64,000 bases of DNA from Ktedonobacter racemifer DSM 44963 (GCF_000178855.1 NZ_ADVG01000002.1:2418001-2482000), one strand, 5' to 3'. Counted from the stretch's first letter, positions 25,978 through 35,658 are shown. Numbers and translations: made by a program. The notes: generated by a model from the letters alone, not told the origin.

Positions 25978-27435
25978 CTAGTACTCGCTGAGTTCAATCT
26001 CGTCTGATGTGGAACGAGTTGAGTCATCGAGAGAGATGGCGCCTTCGTCGACACCCTCGATCTCCCAGCGCTCCTGAGCATCAACCCAGGTATCGGCCTC
26101 GGTCACGGACTCACCACTCATACGAGAGATGATACTGCGGCGCAGGCGGATGCGCAGGTTCTCCAGGGGGATGCGCTGTAAGACCGGCTCGAAGAAGCCC
26201 TGAACGATGATGCGCTCGGCCTCTGGGCGCGCGATACCGCGTACCATCAGGTAGAAGAGCTGCTCCTCATCGATCTGGCCCGTGGTGGCACCATGGCTAG
26301 CGCTGACATCGTTCGCGGCGATCTCCAGGCCGGGAATAAACTCGCCACGAGCCTTCTTGCTCAGCAATAGACCATGCGCGGCCAGGAAGGAGGCCGTCTG
26401 CTGCGCATTCTTATGGATGCGAATCATGCCATCAAACTCGACGCGTGACTCATCGGTCAGGACACCCTTGATCATGGTCTCCGCGTTGGTCGAGACACCA
26501 ACATGGTCCGAGAGGGTATTGATGGCGTAGCGCTGGTTGTGGTCGGTGAAGAAGATACCCACCAGTTCAGCGGCACAGCCATTGCCCTGTAGGCCCGCGC
26601 CAATGGTATTGAGATTGAGCTGCGCACCCAGATCGGCCATCACGAAGGTTACGCTGGCATCGTTCTCATGCATCGCGTTCTTGTTGGTGATGAGCCAGGT
26701 ATGCTGATCGAGGTCCTGTAGATTGCTGAACTCGACCATCGCCTCGCGTTTGGCTATGACCTCAACCACGTCGCTGACCAGGCTGGGATGCTCGGCCTCG
26801 ACGCTGGAAGTGAACTCCTGCACAAAGCGGGTGCTGCTCTGGGACTCCGTGATCACCAGTGAGTGGGAGAAGATAGCCGATGCAGAGCTATCGACCCAGA
26901 CCTGGGCCAGGATCGGCGCCTCGATCTCCACGCCGCTCGGGACATAGAGGAAGAAGCCACCCGTCCAGAAGGCTGCGTGCAGGGCAGTATACTTGCTCGC
27001 AGTCACGGGGACACACTTCGTCATAAAGTGCTCCTGCACCAGCTCTGGATACTCGCGAACGGCGGTCTCCAGGTCGGTCAGGATGACGCCCTGCGCCTTC
27101 AACTCATCGTTCAGGTGTATATACACAACCGACGAGTTATGCTGCACAATCAGGCCGGAGCGCTCATTGACCAGCGACTCTTGCAGCGACTGCTGAATGG
27201 CTGGAGGGAGCGCGGTGTCCGGCGCGGGAACAAAGGGCTTTAGTTCCTGGAACTTAAAGCGAGAGAGATTCTGGAGGGTGCCCAGGTCGCCGCGGCGTCC
27301 CAGGGGGGCGGGAGTCTGCTCATAATGCTCCCAGGCCTGAAGGCGCTTCTGTAGCATCCACTCAGGTTCCCCCTTCTGACGCGACAACTCAAGCAGCGCG
27401 TCCTTTGTGAAACCTGTAGTTAGAGCATTAAGCAT
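25978..27435 (-). CDS. sufD: SufB/SufD-family Fe-S assembly scaffold protein, SufD-like
   Basis: The 485-aa protein has a SufBD N-terminal region (GEPEWMLQKRLQAWEHYE near residue 20) and a long right-handed beta-helix. The C-terminal motif AANDVSASHGATTGQIDEEQ near 390 is the family signature. The length is between SufD and SufB, and SufB-specific segments are not evident, so I call it SufD-like. It forms the SufBCD complex. The start at 27435 overlaps the sufC stop by 8 nt (ATGCTTAA), showing translational coupling. A second SufBD gene is not in the locus. Confidence 0.85.
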   Translation of the reverse strand: MLNALTTGFTKDALLELSRQKGEPEWMLQKRLQAWEHYEQTPAPLGRRGDLGTLQNLSRFKFQELKPFVPAPDTALPPAIQQSLQESLVNERSGLIVQHNSSVVYIHLNDELKAQGVILTDLETAVREYPELVQEHFMTKCVPVTASKYTALHAAFWTGGFFLYVPSGVEIEAPILAQVWVDSSASAIFSHSLVITESQSSTRFVQEFTSSVEAEHPSLVSDVVEVIAKREAMVEFSNLQDLDQHTWLITNKNAMHENDASVTFVMADLGAQLNLNTIGAGLQGNGCAAELVGIFFTDHNQRYAINTLSDHVGVSTNAETMIKGVLTDESRVEFDGMIRIHKNAQQTASFLAAHGLLLSKKARGEFIPGLEIAANDVSASHGATTGQIDEEQLFYLMVRGIARPEAERIIVQGFFEPVLQRIPLENLRIRLRRSIISRMSGESVTEADTWVDAQERWEIEGVDEGAISLDDSTRSTSDEIELSEY

Positions 27436-28246
27436 TCGTGGCCACCCCATTCTCATTGGATGTCAGCCACTCGTAGCCCTTATCCTCAAGCTCGAGCGCC
27501 AGTTCCTTCGTACCGGACTTGATGATGCGGCCCTGGTACATGACATGCACGAAGTCGGGGGTAATGTAGTTAAGCATGCGCTGGTAGTGGGTGATCAGCA
27601 GAATGCCCAGGTCGGGGCCGCGGAGCGCATTCACGCTCTCGGAGACAATCTTCAGCGCGTCAATGTCGAGACCCGAATCGGTCTCGTCCATCAAGGCGAT
27701 CTCCGGCTCCAGCAGGGCCATCTGGAGGATCTCAGCGCGCTTCTTCTCACCACCGGAGAAGCCGTCGTTGATCGAGCGATTGATGAAGCTATTATCAACC
27801 TTCAGCAGTTTCATCTTCTCTTGCAGGAGGCGGCGAAACTCACCTGGGGGAACGGCCCGGCGCTTGCCCATCTTGCCGGTGGGGTTCTCACCCTCTTCAA
27901 GGGGCTTATTGCCCTCACGCACAGCCTCCAGAGAGCGGCGCAGGAAGTTAGCCACGCTCACACCGGGGATGGACATGGGATACTGGAACGCCAGGAAGAG
28001 GCGCATACGCGCGCGGCGGTCGGGAGAGTACTCAAGAATATTCTCGCCCTTGAACCAGATCTCACCATCGGTGACTTCATACTTGGGGTTACCCATGATC
28101 ACATTCGCCAGGGTACTTTTGCCGGACCCGTTGGGTCCCATCAGCGCATGAACCTCACCCTGGTTGACCACGAGGTCGACGCCACGCAGAATAGGCTTAC
28201 CTTCAATATTGGCATGAAGGTTCTTTATAACGAGTTCAGATCCCAT
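27428..28246 (-). CDS. sufC: SufC Fe-S assembly ATPase
   Basis: The 272-aa ABC-type ATPase has Walker A GPNGSGKSTLANVI, the Q-loop, an NDGFSGGEKKRAEI signature motif (SufC-type), Walker B IALMDETDSGLD, and a switch His (LLITHYQRML). It binds the SufB/D partner and powers cluster assembly. The ATG at 28246 begins the conserved GSELVIKNLH and has an AGGAAGGTG site upstream. It is the first structural gene after the Rrf2 regulator. Confidence 0.95.
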   Translation of the reverse strand: MGSELVIKNLHANIEGKPILRGVDLVVNQGEVHALMGPNGSGKSTLANVIMGNPKYEVTDGEIWFKGENILEYSPDRRARMRLFLAFQYPMSIPGVSVANFLRRSLEAVREGNKPLEEGENPTGKMGKRRAVPPGEFRRLLQEKMKLLKVDNSFINRSINDGFSGGEKKRAEILQMALLEPEIALMDETDSGLDIDALKIVSESVNALRGPDLGILLITHYQRMLNYITPDFVHVMYQGRIIKSGTKELALELEDKGYEWLTSNENGVATNA

Positions 28247-28643
28247 TATGGATAACACCTTCCTCAATTATAGTCAAAGTGCGAATCATGGTAGTGCTCT
28301 GACCGTCTTCATTTGCAAGGTTCGCTGCCTGCGACGGCAGGGGAGAGAGACGCAAAGGGGCTGACGCCCCTCTGCACGCCCCACTTCCTCTCCGTTTCAA
28401 ATGAAGATGGCCAGTCCGGTAGGTACTCAAGCCAGAAAACGATTCGCCTTGTCTATCAGAACATATGAATGTGCGCGCCGCAATTGACAATGTAGCAGTG
28501 AACACGGCGCAAAATGTGGATGATCTATACAACCACAAGGATGATCTATAAAGCCACAAAGTATGGAAAGCGTTCCCACGCTCTCCTATCTTTGATAACT
28601 ATCGGCATACAAGGAAAAAAACGTGACCTGTGGTGGCAAGCGG
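28247..28643. other. Leader region between the Rrf2 gene and sufC
   Basis: No gene is evident. The 397-nt gap has a degenerate long inverted repeat with outer arms TCTTCATTTG and CAAATGAAGA (28306-28404). The Rrf2 protein could act on a site here, or the element may set relative expression of sufC, but I cannot mark a defined operator. Confidence 0.5.
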
Positions 28644-29168
28644 CTATTCGGCGGTCAACAACTCGTGAGGCGATGCCATATTAGCACCGATGCCAACGTG
28701 AATATCCGTCAGGGCAATAAACTGGCCAGTCTGCCCTGTAGGCTCGGCCGTTTGAGCCACCAGTTCAGCCAGGGTAATCGAGTCAAGCGTCTGAGCGACC
28801 GCGTCACGAACGCGCGCCCAGAGGTACTTGGTCTTACAGGAATCTATAAAACCGCAGATCTGGCTCATCTCCCCCTCGGTCGCACAGATCATAGGTGAGA
28901 TCGGGCCTTCCAGCACACGCACAATCTCGCCCATCGAGATCTCATTGGGATCTCGGTTCAGGCGATAGCCTCCATGCGCGCCACGCGTACTACTCACCAG
29001 TGGCGGGTCGGCATCGCGCAAGAGCTTGACGAGTTGCTCTAAGTACGCCAGTGGCAACGTCTCAGCTTGCGAAATATCTGTGAGCGAACGGGGACGGCCA
29101 CCGTAATGACGAGCCAGGTCGACCATAATGCGTACACCATACTCGCCTTTTGTAGATACCCGTAACAT
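28644..29168 (-). CDS. Rrf2-family transcription regulator (IscR/SufR-like)
   Basis: This 174-aa protein has the Rrf2 winged-helix start (MLRVSTKGEYGVRIMVDLAR) and the GAHGGYRL wing. Three cysteines occur in the ligand region ICATEGEMSQICGFIDSC (Cys-x9-Cys-x5-Cys), so it can probably bind an Fe-S cluster and sense cluster supply. The position just upstream of sufC on the same strand supports autogenous control of the SUF locus. The C-tail after about 140 is longer than usual. AAAGGGAG lies before the ATG. Confidence 0.88.
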   Translation of the reverse strand: MLRVSTKGEYGVRIMVDLARHYGGRPRSLTDISQAETLPLAYLEQLVKLLRDADPPLVSSTRGAHGGYRLNRDPNEISMGEIVRVLEGPISPMICATEGEMSQICGFIDSCKTKYLWARVRDAVAQTLDSITLAELVAQTAEPTGQTGQFIALTDIHVGIGANMASPHELLTAE

Positions 29169-29479
29169 TGTGGTCTCTCCCTTTTTCCTTGCTCTGACGC
29201 CCTTTTCGCTCTATGCTCACGACTCGATGCATCTGTTAGCAACTGGAATACACTTGAGCATAGCCCTGGCGCTAATGAACGCGCCCAGCCAGGAAATACC
29301 GTCAGAGGATACACACGTCAGATGAGCAATGAGCACTACACGAAATTAATCCGACCTAATCACTAGGAAATATTTTAGCACTCAGGCCACAAAGCGTCAA
29401 CTAGTGAATCAGAGAGTGAGGGGTGCAGTTTGCGAGCGCAAGCGCTCGCAAACTGCACCCCTCACTCTCTGATTCGTTT
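29169..29479. other. Gap between alaX and the Rrf2 gene
   Basis: No gene is evident. It contains the long perfect hairpin at 29406-29475, right after the alaX stop, and then AT-rich sequence that probably has the SUF operon promoter. Confidence 0.6.
29406..29475. repeat. Long perfect hairpin after alaX
   Basis: The arms (29406-29438 and 29443-29475) are perfect over 33 bp with a CAAG loop. The start lies 4 nt beyond the alaX stop on the minus strand. Confidence 0.95.
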
Positions 29480-30196
29480 CTAGCGTGCTTCGACGGCGAT
29501 CTCCAGGCGTTTGTTGATCTTGCCTTTGCTCTTGTAATTCACCACGCGGATGCGCTCGACCTCGTGGGTATTGGCAACGTGGGTGCCGCCATCGGCCTGG
29601 ATATCCAGGCCCTCAATCTCAAGGACGCGCACCGTGGTCATATCGGCGGGGAGGAGGCTGACCTTGGTGCGAATGAGATCGGGATTCTGGTCGGCCTCGG
29701 CGCGCGGCAGGAAATAGACTCTGGTCGCGCGAGCCTCGGCGATCTCGGCGTTGATGCGCTGCTCAATCTCCTGCACCAGCTCGGCTCTCAGGTTCTCAAA
29801 CTCAAAATCCATGCGCCCACGCAGAGGCTCCATATTACCGCCCGTCACCTTCGCGCCATAATCGCGCCAGACCACCCCGCAGAGGATGTGCATGGCGGTA
29901 TGCGTGCGCATGAGTGCATAGCGACGCTCCCAGTCCAGCACGCCGTGTACCCGGCTCCCAATGGCGGGTGGCTCGCCCTCGACCTGGTGCCAGACATAGC
30001 GCTCATCCTTCGAGACCTTCGTCACCTGCCAGGTCTGCCCATCCTGACTGAGCGTTCCCAGATCGTGCGGCTGCCCACCGCCACCAGGGAAAAAGGCGGT
30101 AGCATCCAGGGCGACAGCGTTCCCCTCCACGGCAAGCACCGTCGCGTCAAACTCCTTCACGTAAGCATCGGTATGATATATGACCTGCGTCTCCAC
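29480..30196 (-). CDS. alaX: Alanyl-tRNA editing protein AlaX
   Basis: The 238-aa protein is a free-standing AlaRS editing domain. It has FFPGGGGQPHDLG, the zinc-site HTAMH near residue 98, and GGTHVANTHEVE near 208. It hydrolyses mischarged Ser- or Gly-tRNA(Ala). In AlaRS the second zinc motif is CGGTH; here the Cys position is Asp (DGGTHV), so only three of the usual four ligands are clear. The GTG start has GGAGATG upstream. It follows the methyltransferase gene by 86 nt. Confidence 0.88.
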   Translation of the reverse strand: METQVIYHTDAYVKEFDATVLAVEGNAVALDATAFFPGGGGQPHDLGTLSQDGQTWQVTKVSKDERYVWHQVEGEPPAIGSRVHGVLDWERRYALMRTHTAMHILCGVVWRDYGAKVTGGNMEPLRGRMDFEFENLRAELVQEIEQRINAEIAEARATRVYFLPRAEADQNPDLIRTKVSLLPADMTTVRVLEIEGLDIQADGGTHVANTHEVERIRVVNYKSKGKINKRLEIAVEAR

Positions 30197-30223
30197 GTTT
30201 GCATCTCCTTCTGCATGGCAAAA

Positions 30224-30260
30224 TGATGGGGTTGCCAGTTTTAGACTGACAACCCCATCA
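30224..30260 (-). terminator. Terminator-like hairpin between the methyltransferase and alaX genes
   Basis: The arms TGATGGGGTTG and CAACCCCATCA are perfect and extend with one mismatch. On the minus strand the hairpin is followed by TTTTG, so it fits an end for the methyltransferase transcript. Confidence 0.65.
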
Positions 30261-30282
30261 TATCATTACTGTGGACTTACTA

Positions 30283-31089
30283 TTAGCGGCGTTTGCGTCC
30301 GACCACAATCTGGCGTGTGCCCTTACCAAAGGGCTTCCAGTCATAGCCACCGTAGATGGACTCAATCGAGAAACCAGTTGCCAGGAAGAGGAGTTGGAGC
30401 TCGCGGGGGAAGAAGACGTGCATATCCAGGCGCGTCAAATAGCGCTCGTTCTCGCCCGTTTCAAAGAACTTCTCATGCGTCCAGGTGAGGTGCTGCACCT
30501 GCTCAAAGGCGTCATACTTACGCGTCGTATAGAGCATCATCGTGAAGTCGCCATCGGGCGATTCCAGCTCGTCCTCTAGATAGACGGTTGAGGGGCGGTT
30601 GAGGGCATCGCTCAGATAATCGATGTCGGGCAAGAAGACATCGACGACAAAGCGCCCGCCGGGGGCCAGGTGCTCCAGCGTTTTCGTGAAGGCCGCGAAC
30701 TGCTGCTCAATTTCGTACAGATGCGAGATCGAGTTAAAGGGGAGAAAGATCAGATCATAGGTTCCCCTGGCTGGCAAGTCGTAGTCGCACATATCGCCCT
30801 GATGCAAGCTCACGCGCTGCTGCGTGGCTTCAGGTAGTTCGCCAAGCTTGCGCTGATAGGCCTTGAGCATGCCAGGCTCCAGGTCCAGGCCATCCAGGCG
30901 GAAGGCGCCGGGGACCTTTAATAGCTCTAAGCCGATGCGCCCACTACCACAGGCCAGTTCAAGTACATGCTGAGGGGTATAACGCACCATCAATTCCTGC
31001 CAGAAGGGCACATCCTGCTCAGACTGACTTTGATACTCCAGGTCATAATCGCTGACCCGCTCATAATATTCGCCCATTTCGTAAGGCAT
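30283..31089 (-). CDS. Class I SAM-dependent methyltransferase
   Basis: This 268-aa protein has the SAM-binding motif VLELACGSGRIGLELL near residue 45, an acidic DGLDLEPGML after strand 2, a DYDLPARGTYDLIFLPFNSI post-motif, and a beta-rich C-terminal half (about 150-265). It resembles the Methyltransf_25 type, but the acceptor is unknown. The start at 31089 was chosen because GGAG lies 10 nt upstream; a longer start at 31155 lacks a site. It is divergent from the GH51-like gene. Confidence 0.8.
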   Translation of the reverse strand: MPYEMGEYYERVSDYDLEYQSQSEQDVPFWQELMVRYTPQHVLELACGSGRIGLELLKVPGAFRLDGLDLEPGMLKAYQRKLGELPEATQQRVSLHQGDMCDYDLPARGTYDLIFLPFNSISHLYEIEQQFAAFTKTLEHLAPGGRFVVDVFLPDIDYLSDALNRPSTVYLEDELESPDGDFTMMLYTTRKYDAFEQVQHLTWTHEKFFETGENERYLTRLDMHVFFPRELQLLFLATGFSIESIYGGYDWKPFGKGTRQIVVGRKRR

Positions 31090-31445
31090 GGTCTGGAAGC
31101 TCCATTTGCTCGCTCGAAAACGTACCAATGAGAGCAATTGGTCGAGCCGCGCCAATCGCCTCTATACAAGAAGAATTTAGTGTGGAGGAAACCGGGTCAT
31201 GACCCAGTCTGAAACCCTGTAGAGATTACCATAAAGTCTACAGGGGAGACAATCATTCCACCAAGAATTCCCCCTGCTTCCTTGAAAACTGAATAAAAAC
31301 TGAATGCTTATGGCATTGCATAGAGAAATCTCGATGTATATGCTTGGTACATATGTGCTTTTATGCGATTCCTGCCCACATTGATCCAGAGGAAACAGGC
31401 GTCCACCGAGGGATACCTGGTAGTTTATGAGAGCAAGTAAGGAGC
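31090..31445. other. Divergent promoter region, GH51-like and methyltransferase genes
   Basis: No gene is evident. Short inverted repeats occur at about 31193-31205 (GGGTCATGACCC) and 31215-31245 (CCCTGTAGA and TCTACAGGG). Both sit between divergent genes and could be regulatory. Confidence 0.5.
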
Positions 31446-32993
31446 ATGATGCGAAAAGTATTTAGCTTGCCACCGTGCCATGGCAGAGGAAGATCCATGC
31501 TGCCAATGATGCTGACCCTGATCGCAACGTTTGTCATGTTGGGTGCATATCCGCTTAGCGCAGCGGCTGCGGATACTCCCACAGTGCAAGTCACCGTTGA
31601 TACACATCATACGCTAGCAACCATTCCCGAAACAGCACTAGGGGCCAATGCCGCCGTCTGGGATGGTCACCTACTCGACCAGGGCGTTCCGGATCTCCTC
31701 CACAACGCAGGCGTCAAAGTGATCCGTTATCCTGGTGGCTCGACCTCAGATGTGTATCACTGGCAGTCCAATACAACAGAGCCAAATCAGGGTTATGCGA
31801 ATCCAAACAATACGTTTGACGCCTTCATGAAGGTGGCACAAGCGACTGGCGCGCAGCCAATGATCACGGTTGACTATGGTGCTGGTACATCGCAGGAGGC
31901 CGCCGATTGGGTACAGTATGCCAATAAAGGAGGCGCGGGCTATACCGGGCCTGTCCCGACATATACCGGGGGGAGTAGCACCGGTCACACCTATGGTATC
32001 AAGTACTGGGAAATCGGCAACGAGCTCTATGGCAATGGCACCTTTGGCGCGAACTGGGAGTACGATCTCCACGAGAAGGGGCCAGTTGCCTATGCCAATA
32101 ATGCCCTCCAATTCATCCAGGCCATGAAAGCGGTCGACCCCTCCATCAAGATCGGAATTGTACTGACCTCGCCGGGCGACTGGCCCGATAGTGTGACCGC
32201 GCCTGGCTTGAGCACCGACTGGAATAACACCGTTCTCTCCATCCTGGGCAAGCAGATCGACTTCGCCGATGTCCACTGGTACGCACAGAATCCCGGCAAC
32301 GAGTCAGACGCGGGTCTGCTCGCCAGCACCTCGGCCCTACCCGGCAAGGTCGCTACACTCAAGACAGAGCTGCAACAGTATAACCCGGGCAGGAACGTAC
32401 CCATCATGATTACTGAGACCAACTCGGTCTCATACAATCCAGGTAAACAGACGACAAATCTGGTCAATGCCCTCTTCCTGGCCTCGAACTATATGAACTG
32501 GCTGGAAAGCGGCGTGCAGAACGTCGACTGGTGGGATATCCATAACGGCATCGTGACCTGGGGAAATAACAGTCCAACGCTCTATGGCAGCAATCAGTAT
32601 GGCGATTACGGCCTGCTCTCCACTGGCGATAGCGAGCCACCAGCGAATACCCCATTCCCCACTTACTATAGCCTGCAAATGCTCCATCACTTCGTTGATG
32701 GGAACGGCAGTATGCTGGCATCTTCAACGGACCAGAGCCTCATAGAGGTCCATGCTGTGCGTCAGCATAATGGCAAACTGGCCCTACTCCTGATCAATAA
32801 AGATCCGCAACAAAGCTATCAGCTCAAGCTGGCAGGTGGTTGCGGCGACCAACAGGCTAGTGCCACCGTCTACTTCTACGGCGAGAATAGTAGCGCCATA
32901 ACGGTGCAGCATATCTCTGGCAAGGCCCTCTCGACGCAGACCCTGCCTCCCTACTCACTCACCACTATCGTGCTGAATGGGGAGAACAACTAA
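31446..32993 (+). CDS. Secreted GH51-like alpha-L-arabinofuranosidase/glycosidase
   Basis: The 515-aa protein has a signal peptide (LTLIATFVMLGAYPLSAAAA, cleavage about residue 41) and a (beta/alpha)8 barrel. It has the clan GH-A pattern: acid/base Glu in KYWEIGNELYG (about 193) and probable nucleophile Glu in IMITETNS (about 323). An early IRYPGGSTSDVYHW motif and a C-terminal beta-sandwich match GH51-type arabinofuranosidases, but GH39/GH79 relatives are possible. It likely acts outside the cell on plant polymer. A second ATG at 31497 with AGAGGA 6 nt upstream could be the real start. Confidence 0.78.
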   Translation: MMRKVFSLPPCHGRGRSMLPMMLTLIATFVMLGAYPLSAAAADTPTVQVTVDTHHTLATIPETALGANAAVWDGHLLDQGVPDLLHNAGVKVIRYPGGSTSDVYHWQSNTTEPNQGYANPNNTFDAFMKVAQATGAQPMITVDYGAGTSQEAADWVQYANKGGAGYTGPVPTYTGGSSTGHTYGIKYWEIGNELYGNGTFGANWEYDLHEKGPVAYANNALQFIQAMKAVDPSIKIGIVLTSPGDWPDSVTAPGLSTDWNNTVLSILGKQIDFADVHWYAQNPGNESDAGLLASTSALPGKVATLKTELQQYNPGRNVPIMITETNSVSYNPGKQTTNLVNALFLASNYMNWLESGVQNVDWWDIHNGIVTWGNNSPTLYGSNQYGDYGLLSTGDSEPPANTPFPTYYSLQMLHHFVDGNGSMLASSTDQSLIEVHAVRQHNGKLALLLINKDPQQSYQLKLAGGCGDQQASATVYFYGENSSAITVQHISGKALSTQTLPPYSLTTIVLNGENN

Positions 32994-33023
32994 CAGGCCC
33001 TAATCACAGTTTCATTCATAGGC

Positions 33024-33075
33024 ATATAGGGACAGTAAACGCGAACCGAGCGGTTCGCGTTTACTGTCCCTATAT
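33024..33075. repeat. Long perfect hairpin after the GH51-like gene
   Basis: The 25-bp perfect arms (33024-33048 and 33051-33075) start 31 nt after the stop. It may end transcription of the glycosidase gene. A short ATTTC follows, without a strong T-run. Confidence 0.92.
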
Positions 33076-33184
33076 ATTTCCATCCTCGACCTGATACAAT
33101 AGAGAGCAATAAAGCGGGAAGACGCATTCGGCAGTGCACAGATCAGGAGATGCGTCGCATTTTTTGCGGAAGAGGATATTTTAC

Positions 33185-34615
33185 ATGAGCTATTTGTCCA
33201 TACGTGAAGTGGCCGAGGAGTTACAGGCAGGCATTATTACGCCCACGGAGCTGGTGGAGGAGACCCTCAACCTGATCGAGGAGCGCGACACTGAGGTGGA
33301 GGCCTTTGTGACGGTGATGCGTGAAGAAGCCATGGCACAGGCCGAGCAGGCCGAGCGCGAGCTACGCACAGGTCTCAAACGTGGTCCCTTGCATGGCATT
33401 CCCATCGCCATTAAGGACCTCATCGCGGTCAAGGGAGTGCGCACGACAGGCAGCTCCCAGGTCCTGGCGGAACATGTTTCTGAGGAAGATGCCACGGTAA
33501 TTGAGCTTCTGCGTAAGAGTGGGGCTATTCTTATTGGTAAGACCAATACATATGAATTCGCCTATGGTCCCTACGCGCCTCCCACGCGCAATCCCTGGGA
33601 CCTGACGCGCACGACGGGCGGCTCCAGCGGTGGCTCGGCGGCGGCGGTCGCGGCAGGCATGGTCCTGGGCGCCATTGGCACCGATACGGGCGGCTCCATT
33701 CGTATCCCCTCCGCGCTCTGTGGCGTTACCGGTCTGAAGCCAACCTATGGACGCGTTAGCTGTCATGGTGTGCTTCCTTTGAGCTGGTCGCTGGACCATG
33801 TCGGGCCTATCGCGCGGAGCGCCGAGGATTGCGCATTCATCTTTGATGCTATTGCCAAGTATGACCCACGCGATCCCAATAGCGTCTCGGGACCTCCCAG
33901 CTCGCCCAGCCGCTCGACGGCGACCCTGATTGAGGGCGCAGAGGGGCGCGGGCCGCTCTCGCTACAAGGGCTACGACTCGGCATGCCCCAGGAAGGCTTT
34001 GTCGCGCCGCTTGATCCCGAGATCCATATGGCCTGGCGCGGCGCGTTGCACGTGTTGGAGGAAAACGGAGCCGAGCTTGTCAATGTCGAGCTACCCCGTC
34101 CCACGATGACGACATATAGAATGGTACAGAAGCCAGAGGCGTCCCTGGCGCATATGCAGCAGGGCTGGTTCCCTCACCAGGGCGACCTGTATACTGAACT
34201 GGTTCGTACACGGTTACGCGAGGGACAGGAGATTCCCGCAGTGGAGTATCTCAAGGCACAACAGGAGCGGCGCGTCTTCACCAGCCAGTTACGGAGCATC
34301 TTACGAACCGTCGATGCCTTTGTGCTACCTACCCAGGCCATGGCAGCGATTCCCGCCGAGCAGATGGGACAGGAGGTCACTATTAACGGCGTGCAGGAGA
34401 ACGCGACCGATGCCATGCTCCGCATGACCATGCCCTTCAACCTCGTCGGCTTCCCAGCGGTCTCGTTCCCCTGTGGCTTCACATCTGAGCATCTCCCAAT
34501 CGGCTTACAAATCGCGGGCAAACCCTTTGAAGAGGCCACGGTATTGCGTATCGCCCATGCCTATCAGCAATTAACCGACTGGCATCGCCGCGAAGCGTGG
34601 GAGCTCCATCAGTAG
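33185..34615 (+). CDS. Amidase signature-family enzyme (GatA-like)
   Basis: The 476-aa protein has the Ser-Ser-Lys triad of the amidase signature family. The Lys is in IAIKDLIAVKG, and the two Ser are in TGGSSGGSAAAVAAG and GTDTGGSIRIPSALCGV. It has the length and order of GatA. gatB and gatC are not adjacent, so it may be either a stand-alone amidase or the Glu-tRNA(Gln) amidotransferase A subunit. The ATG at 33185 has AGAGGA 8 nt upstream; a longer start lacks support. A family A flank begins directly after its stop. Confidence 0.82.
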   Translation: MSYLSIREVAEELQAGIITPTELVEETLNLIEERDTEVEAFVTVMREEAMAQAEQAERELRTGLKRGPLHGIPIAIKDLIAVKGVRTTGSSQVLAEHVSEEDATVIELLRKSGAILIGKTNTYEFAYGPYAPPTRNPWDLTRTTGGSSGGSAAAVAAGMVLGAIGTDTGGSIRIPSALCGVTGLKPTYGRVSCHGVLPLSWSLDHVGPIARSAEDCAFIFDAIAKYDPRDPNSVSGPPSSPSRSTATLIEGAEGRGPLSLQGLRLGMPQEGFVAPLDPEIHMAWRGALHVLEENGAELVNVELPRPTMTTYRMVQKPEASLAHMQQGWFPHQGDLYTELVRTRLREGQEIPAVEYLKAQQERRVFTSQLRSILRTVDAFVLPTQAMAAIPAEQMGQEVTINGVQENATDAMLRMTMPFNLVGFPAVSFPCGFTSEHLPIGLQIAGKPFEEATVLRIAHAYQQLTDWHRREAWELHQ

Positions 34616-34616
34616 C

Positions 34617-34704
34617 CTTCACGCCTGCGGCGCTCGCTCTCGTTGGTAGTGTGGTGCGGGTTGGCAGCCTATAGCTGCCAACCCGCACCACACTACCAAC
34701 GAGA
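34617..34704. repeat. Long perfect hairpin with conserved flank after the amidase gene (family A)
   Basis: The flank (34617-34637) starts 1 nt after the amidase stop. Perfect 30-bp arms lie at 34638-34667 and 34675-34704, enclosing a 7-nt loop. Confidence 0.95.
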
Positions 34705-34800
34705 AAAATGAGGAGGCACGACACGACCGTGTACAATGGACTCAAAGGAATGAATAGTAGACACACCTGAACTTTTACTGGTACTAGAACGGGAAAAGCG

Positions 34801-35658
34801 ATGGAAGTAACAGATAATCTGGCAGAGAACAAAGAGGCCTTACGCTCTATTGTTGAGCAAAATTATGCTATACCAGAGGCGCTTGATAGCCTTGAATTTG
34901 CGCAAAAGTTATTAGTAAATCTGGGATCGAGCGATGAAGAACTGCGTGATGACCTGAGCTATATGATCCTGGCACGTGGCATCCTGGAGCCGGGGAAGCT
35001 AGAGTCAGAACAGCTTAAGCAGCTTCTCATAAGTGTTTTAAACGATGAGCATCTCTTCTATCATATTGGAGAGGTAAACAACGACAGCATCCTGATGCGC
35101 AGCTTCTCGAACCTCATCATCGCGGCTATCCTCTATACGGATGCCTCGCGGCCCGGTCTCTCGCGTGAGAGCATTGGCTGTGTGAAGGATGCGCTAGTGC
35201 GTTATGTGCGTGAAGAGAAAGACTGGCGCGGCTATATTGAGGGCAAGGGTTGGGCACACAGCATGGCTCACCTGGCCGAGGCGCTTGACACTTACGCGCA
35301 ACATCCTCATGCAACCAGCGATGACCGTAAAGATGTGCTCAAGCTGCTTAGCCAGCTTAGCAAGACCTCGGTTCCCCTCTTCTATGAAGAAGATGTACGC
35401 CTGGCAACGGTCGCGCACCATATCATTCTGGGAAAGCAGGTGGACTCAGAGTTTCTGCATAGCTGGCTCAAAAGCTGCTACGTCCAGCGGGAAACGGATA
35501 TACGCTCATGGCGTCGCGCCAACAATACCAAAAACTTTCTGCGCAGTCTCTACTTCCTGCTGCTCTGGGATAACATCGGTGTTGGCTTGATGGACGATAT
35601 CGCACACATCCTCAGACGGCAGGACGAACCCTTTGCCGAGAGCGAAGAGGGGATATAG
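34801..35658 (+). CDS. DUF2785-family protein
   Basis: The 285-aa alpha-helical protein matches the DUF2785 pattern: an early LVNLGSSDEELRDDLSYMIL region, the DWRGYIEGKGWAHSMAHLAEAL motif near residue 140, and a C-terminal NFLRSLYFLL helix. No signal peptide or membrane segment is seen. The function of this family is unknown. The ATG at 34801 lacks a strong ribosome site, so the start is less certain. It is single, convergent with the response regulator gene. Confidence 0.75.
   Translation: MEVTDNLAENKEALRSIVEQNYAIPEALDSLEFAQKLLVNLGSSDEELRDDLSYMILARGILEPGKLESEQLKQLLISVLNDEHLFYHIGEVNNDSILMRSFSNLIIAAILYTDASRPGLSRESIGCVKDALVRYVREEKDWRGYIEGKGWAHSMAHLAEALDTYAQHPHATSDDRKDVLKLLSQLSKTSVPLFYEEDVRLATVAHHIILGKQVDSEFLHSWLKSCYVQRETDIRSWRRANNTKNFLRSLYFLLLWDNIGVGLMDDIAHILRRQDEPFAESEEGI

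Noticed and set aside
27407..28255. 282-codon open frame opposite sufC
   Set aside because: It is a shadow of the well-conserved sufC gene.
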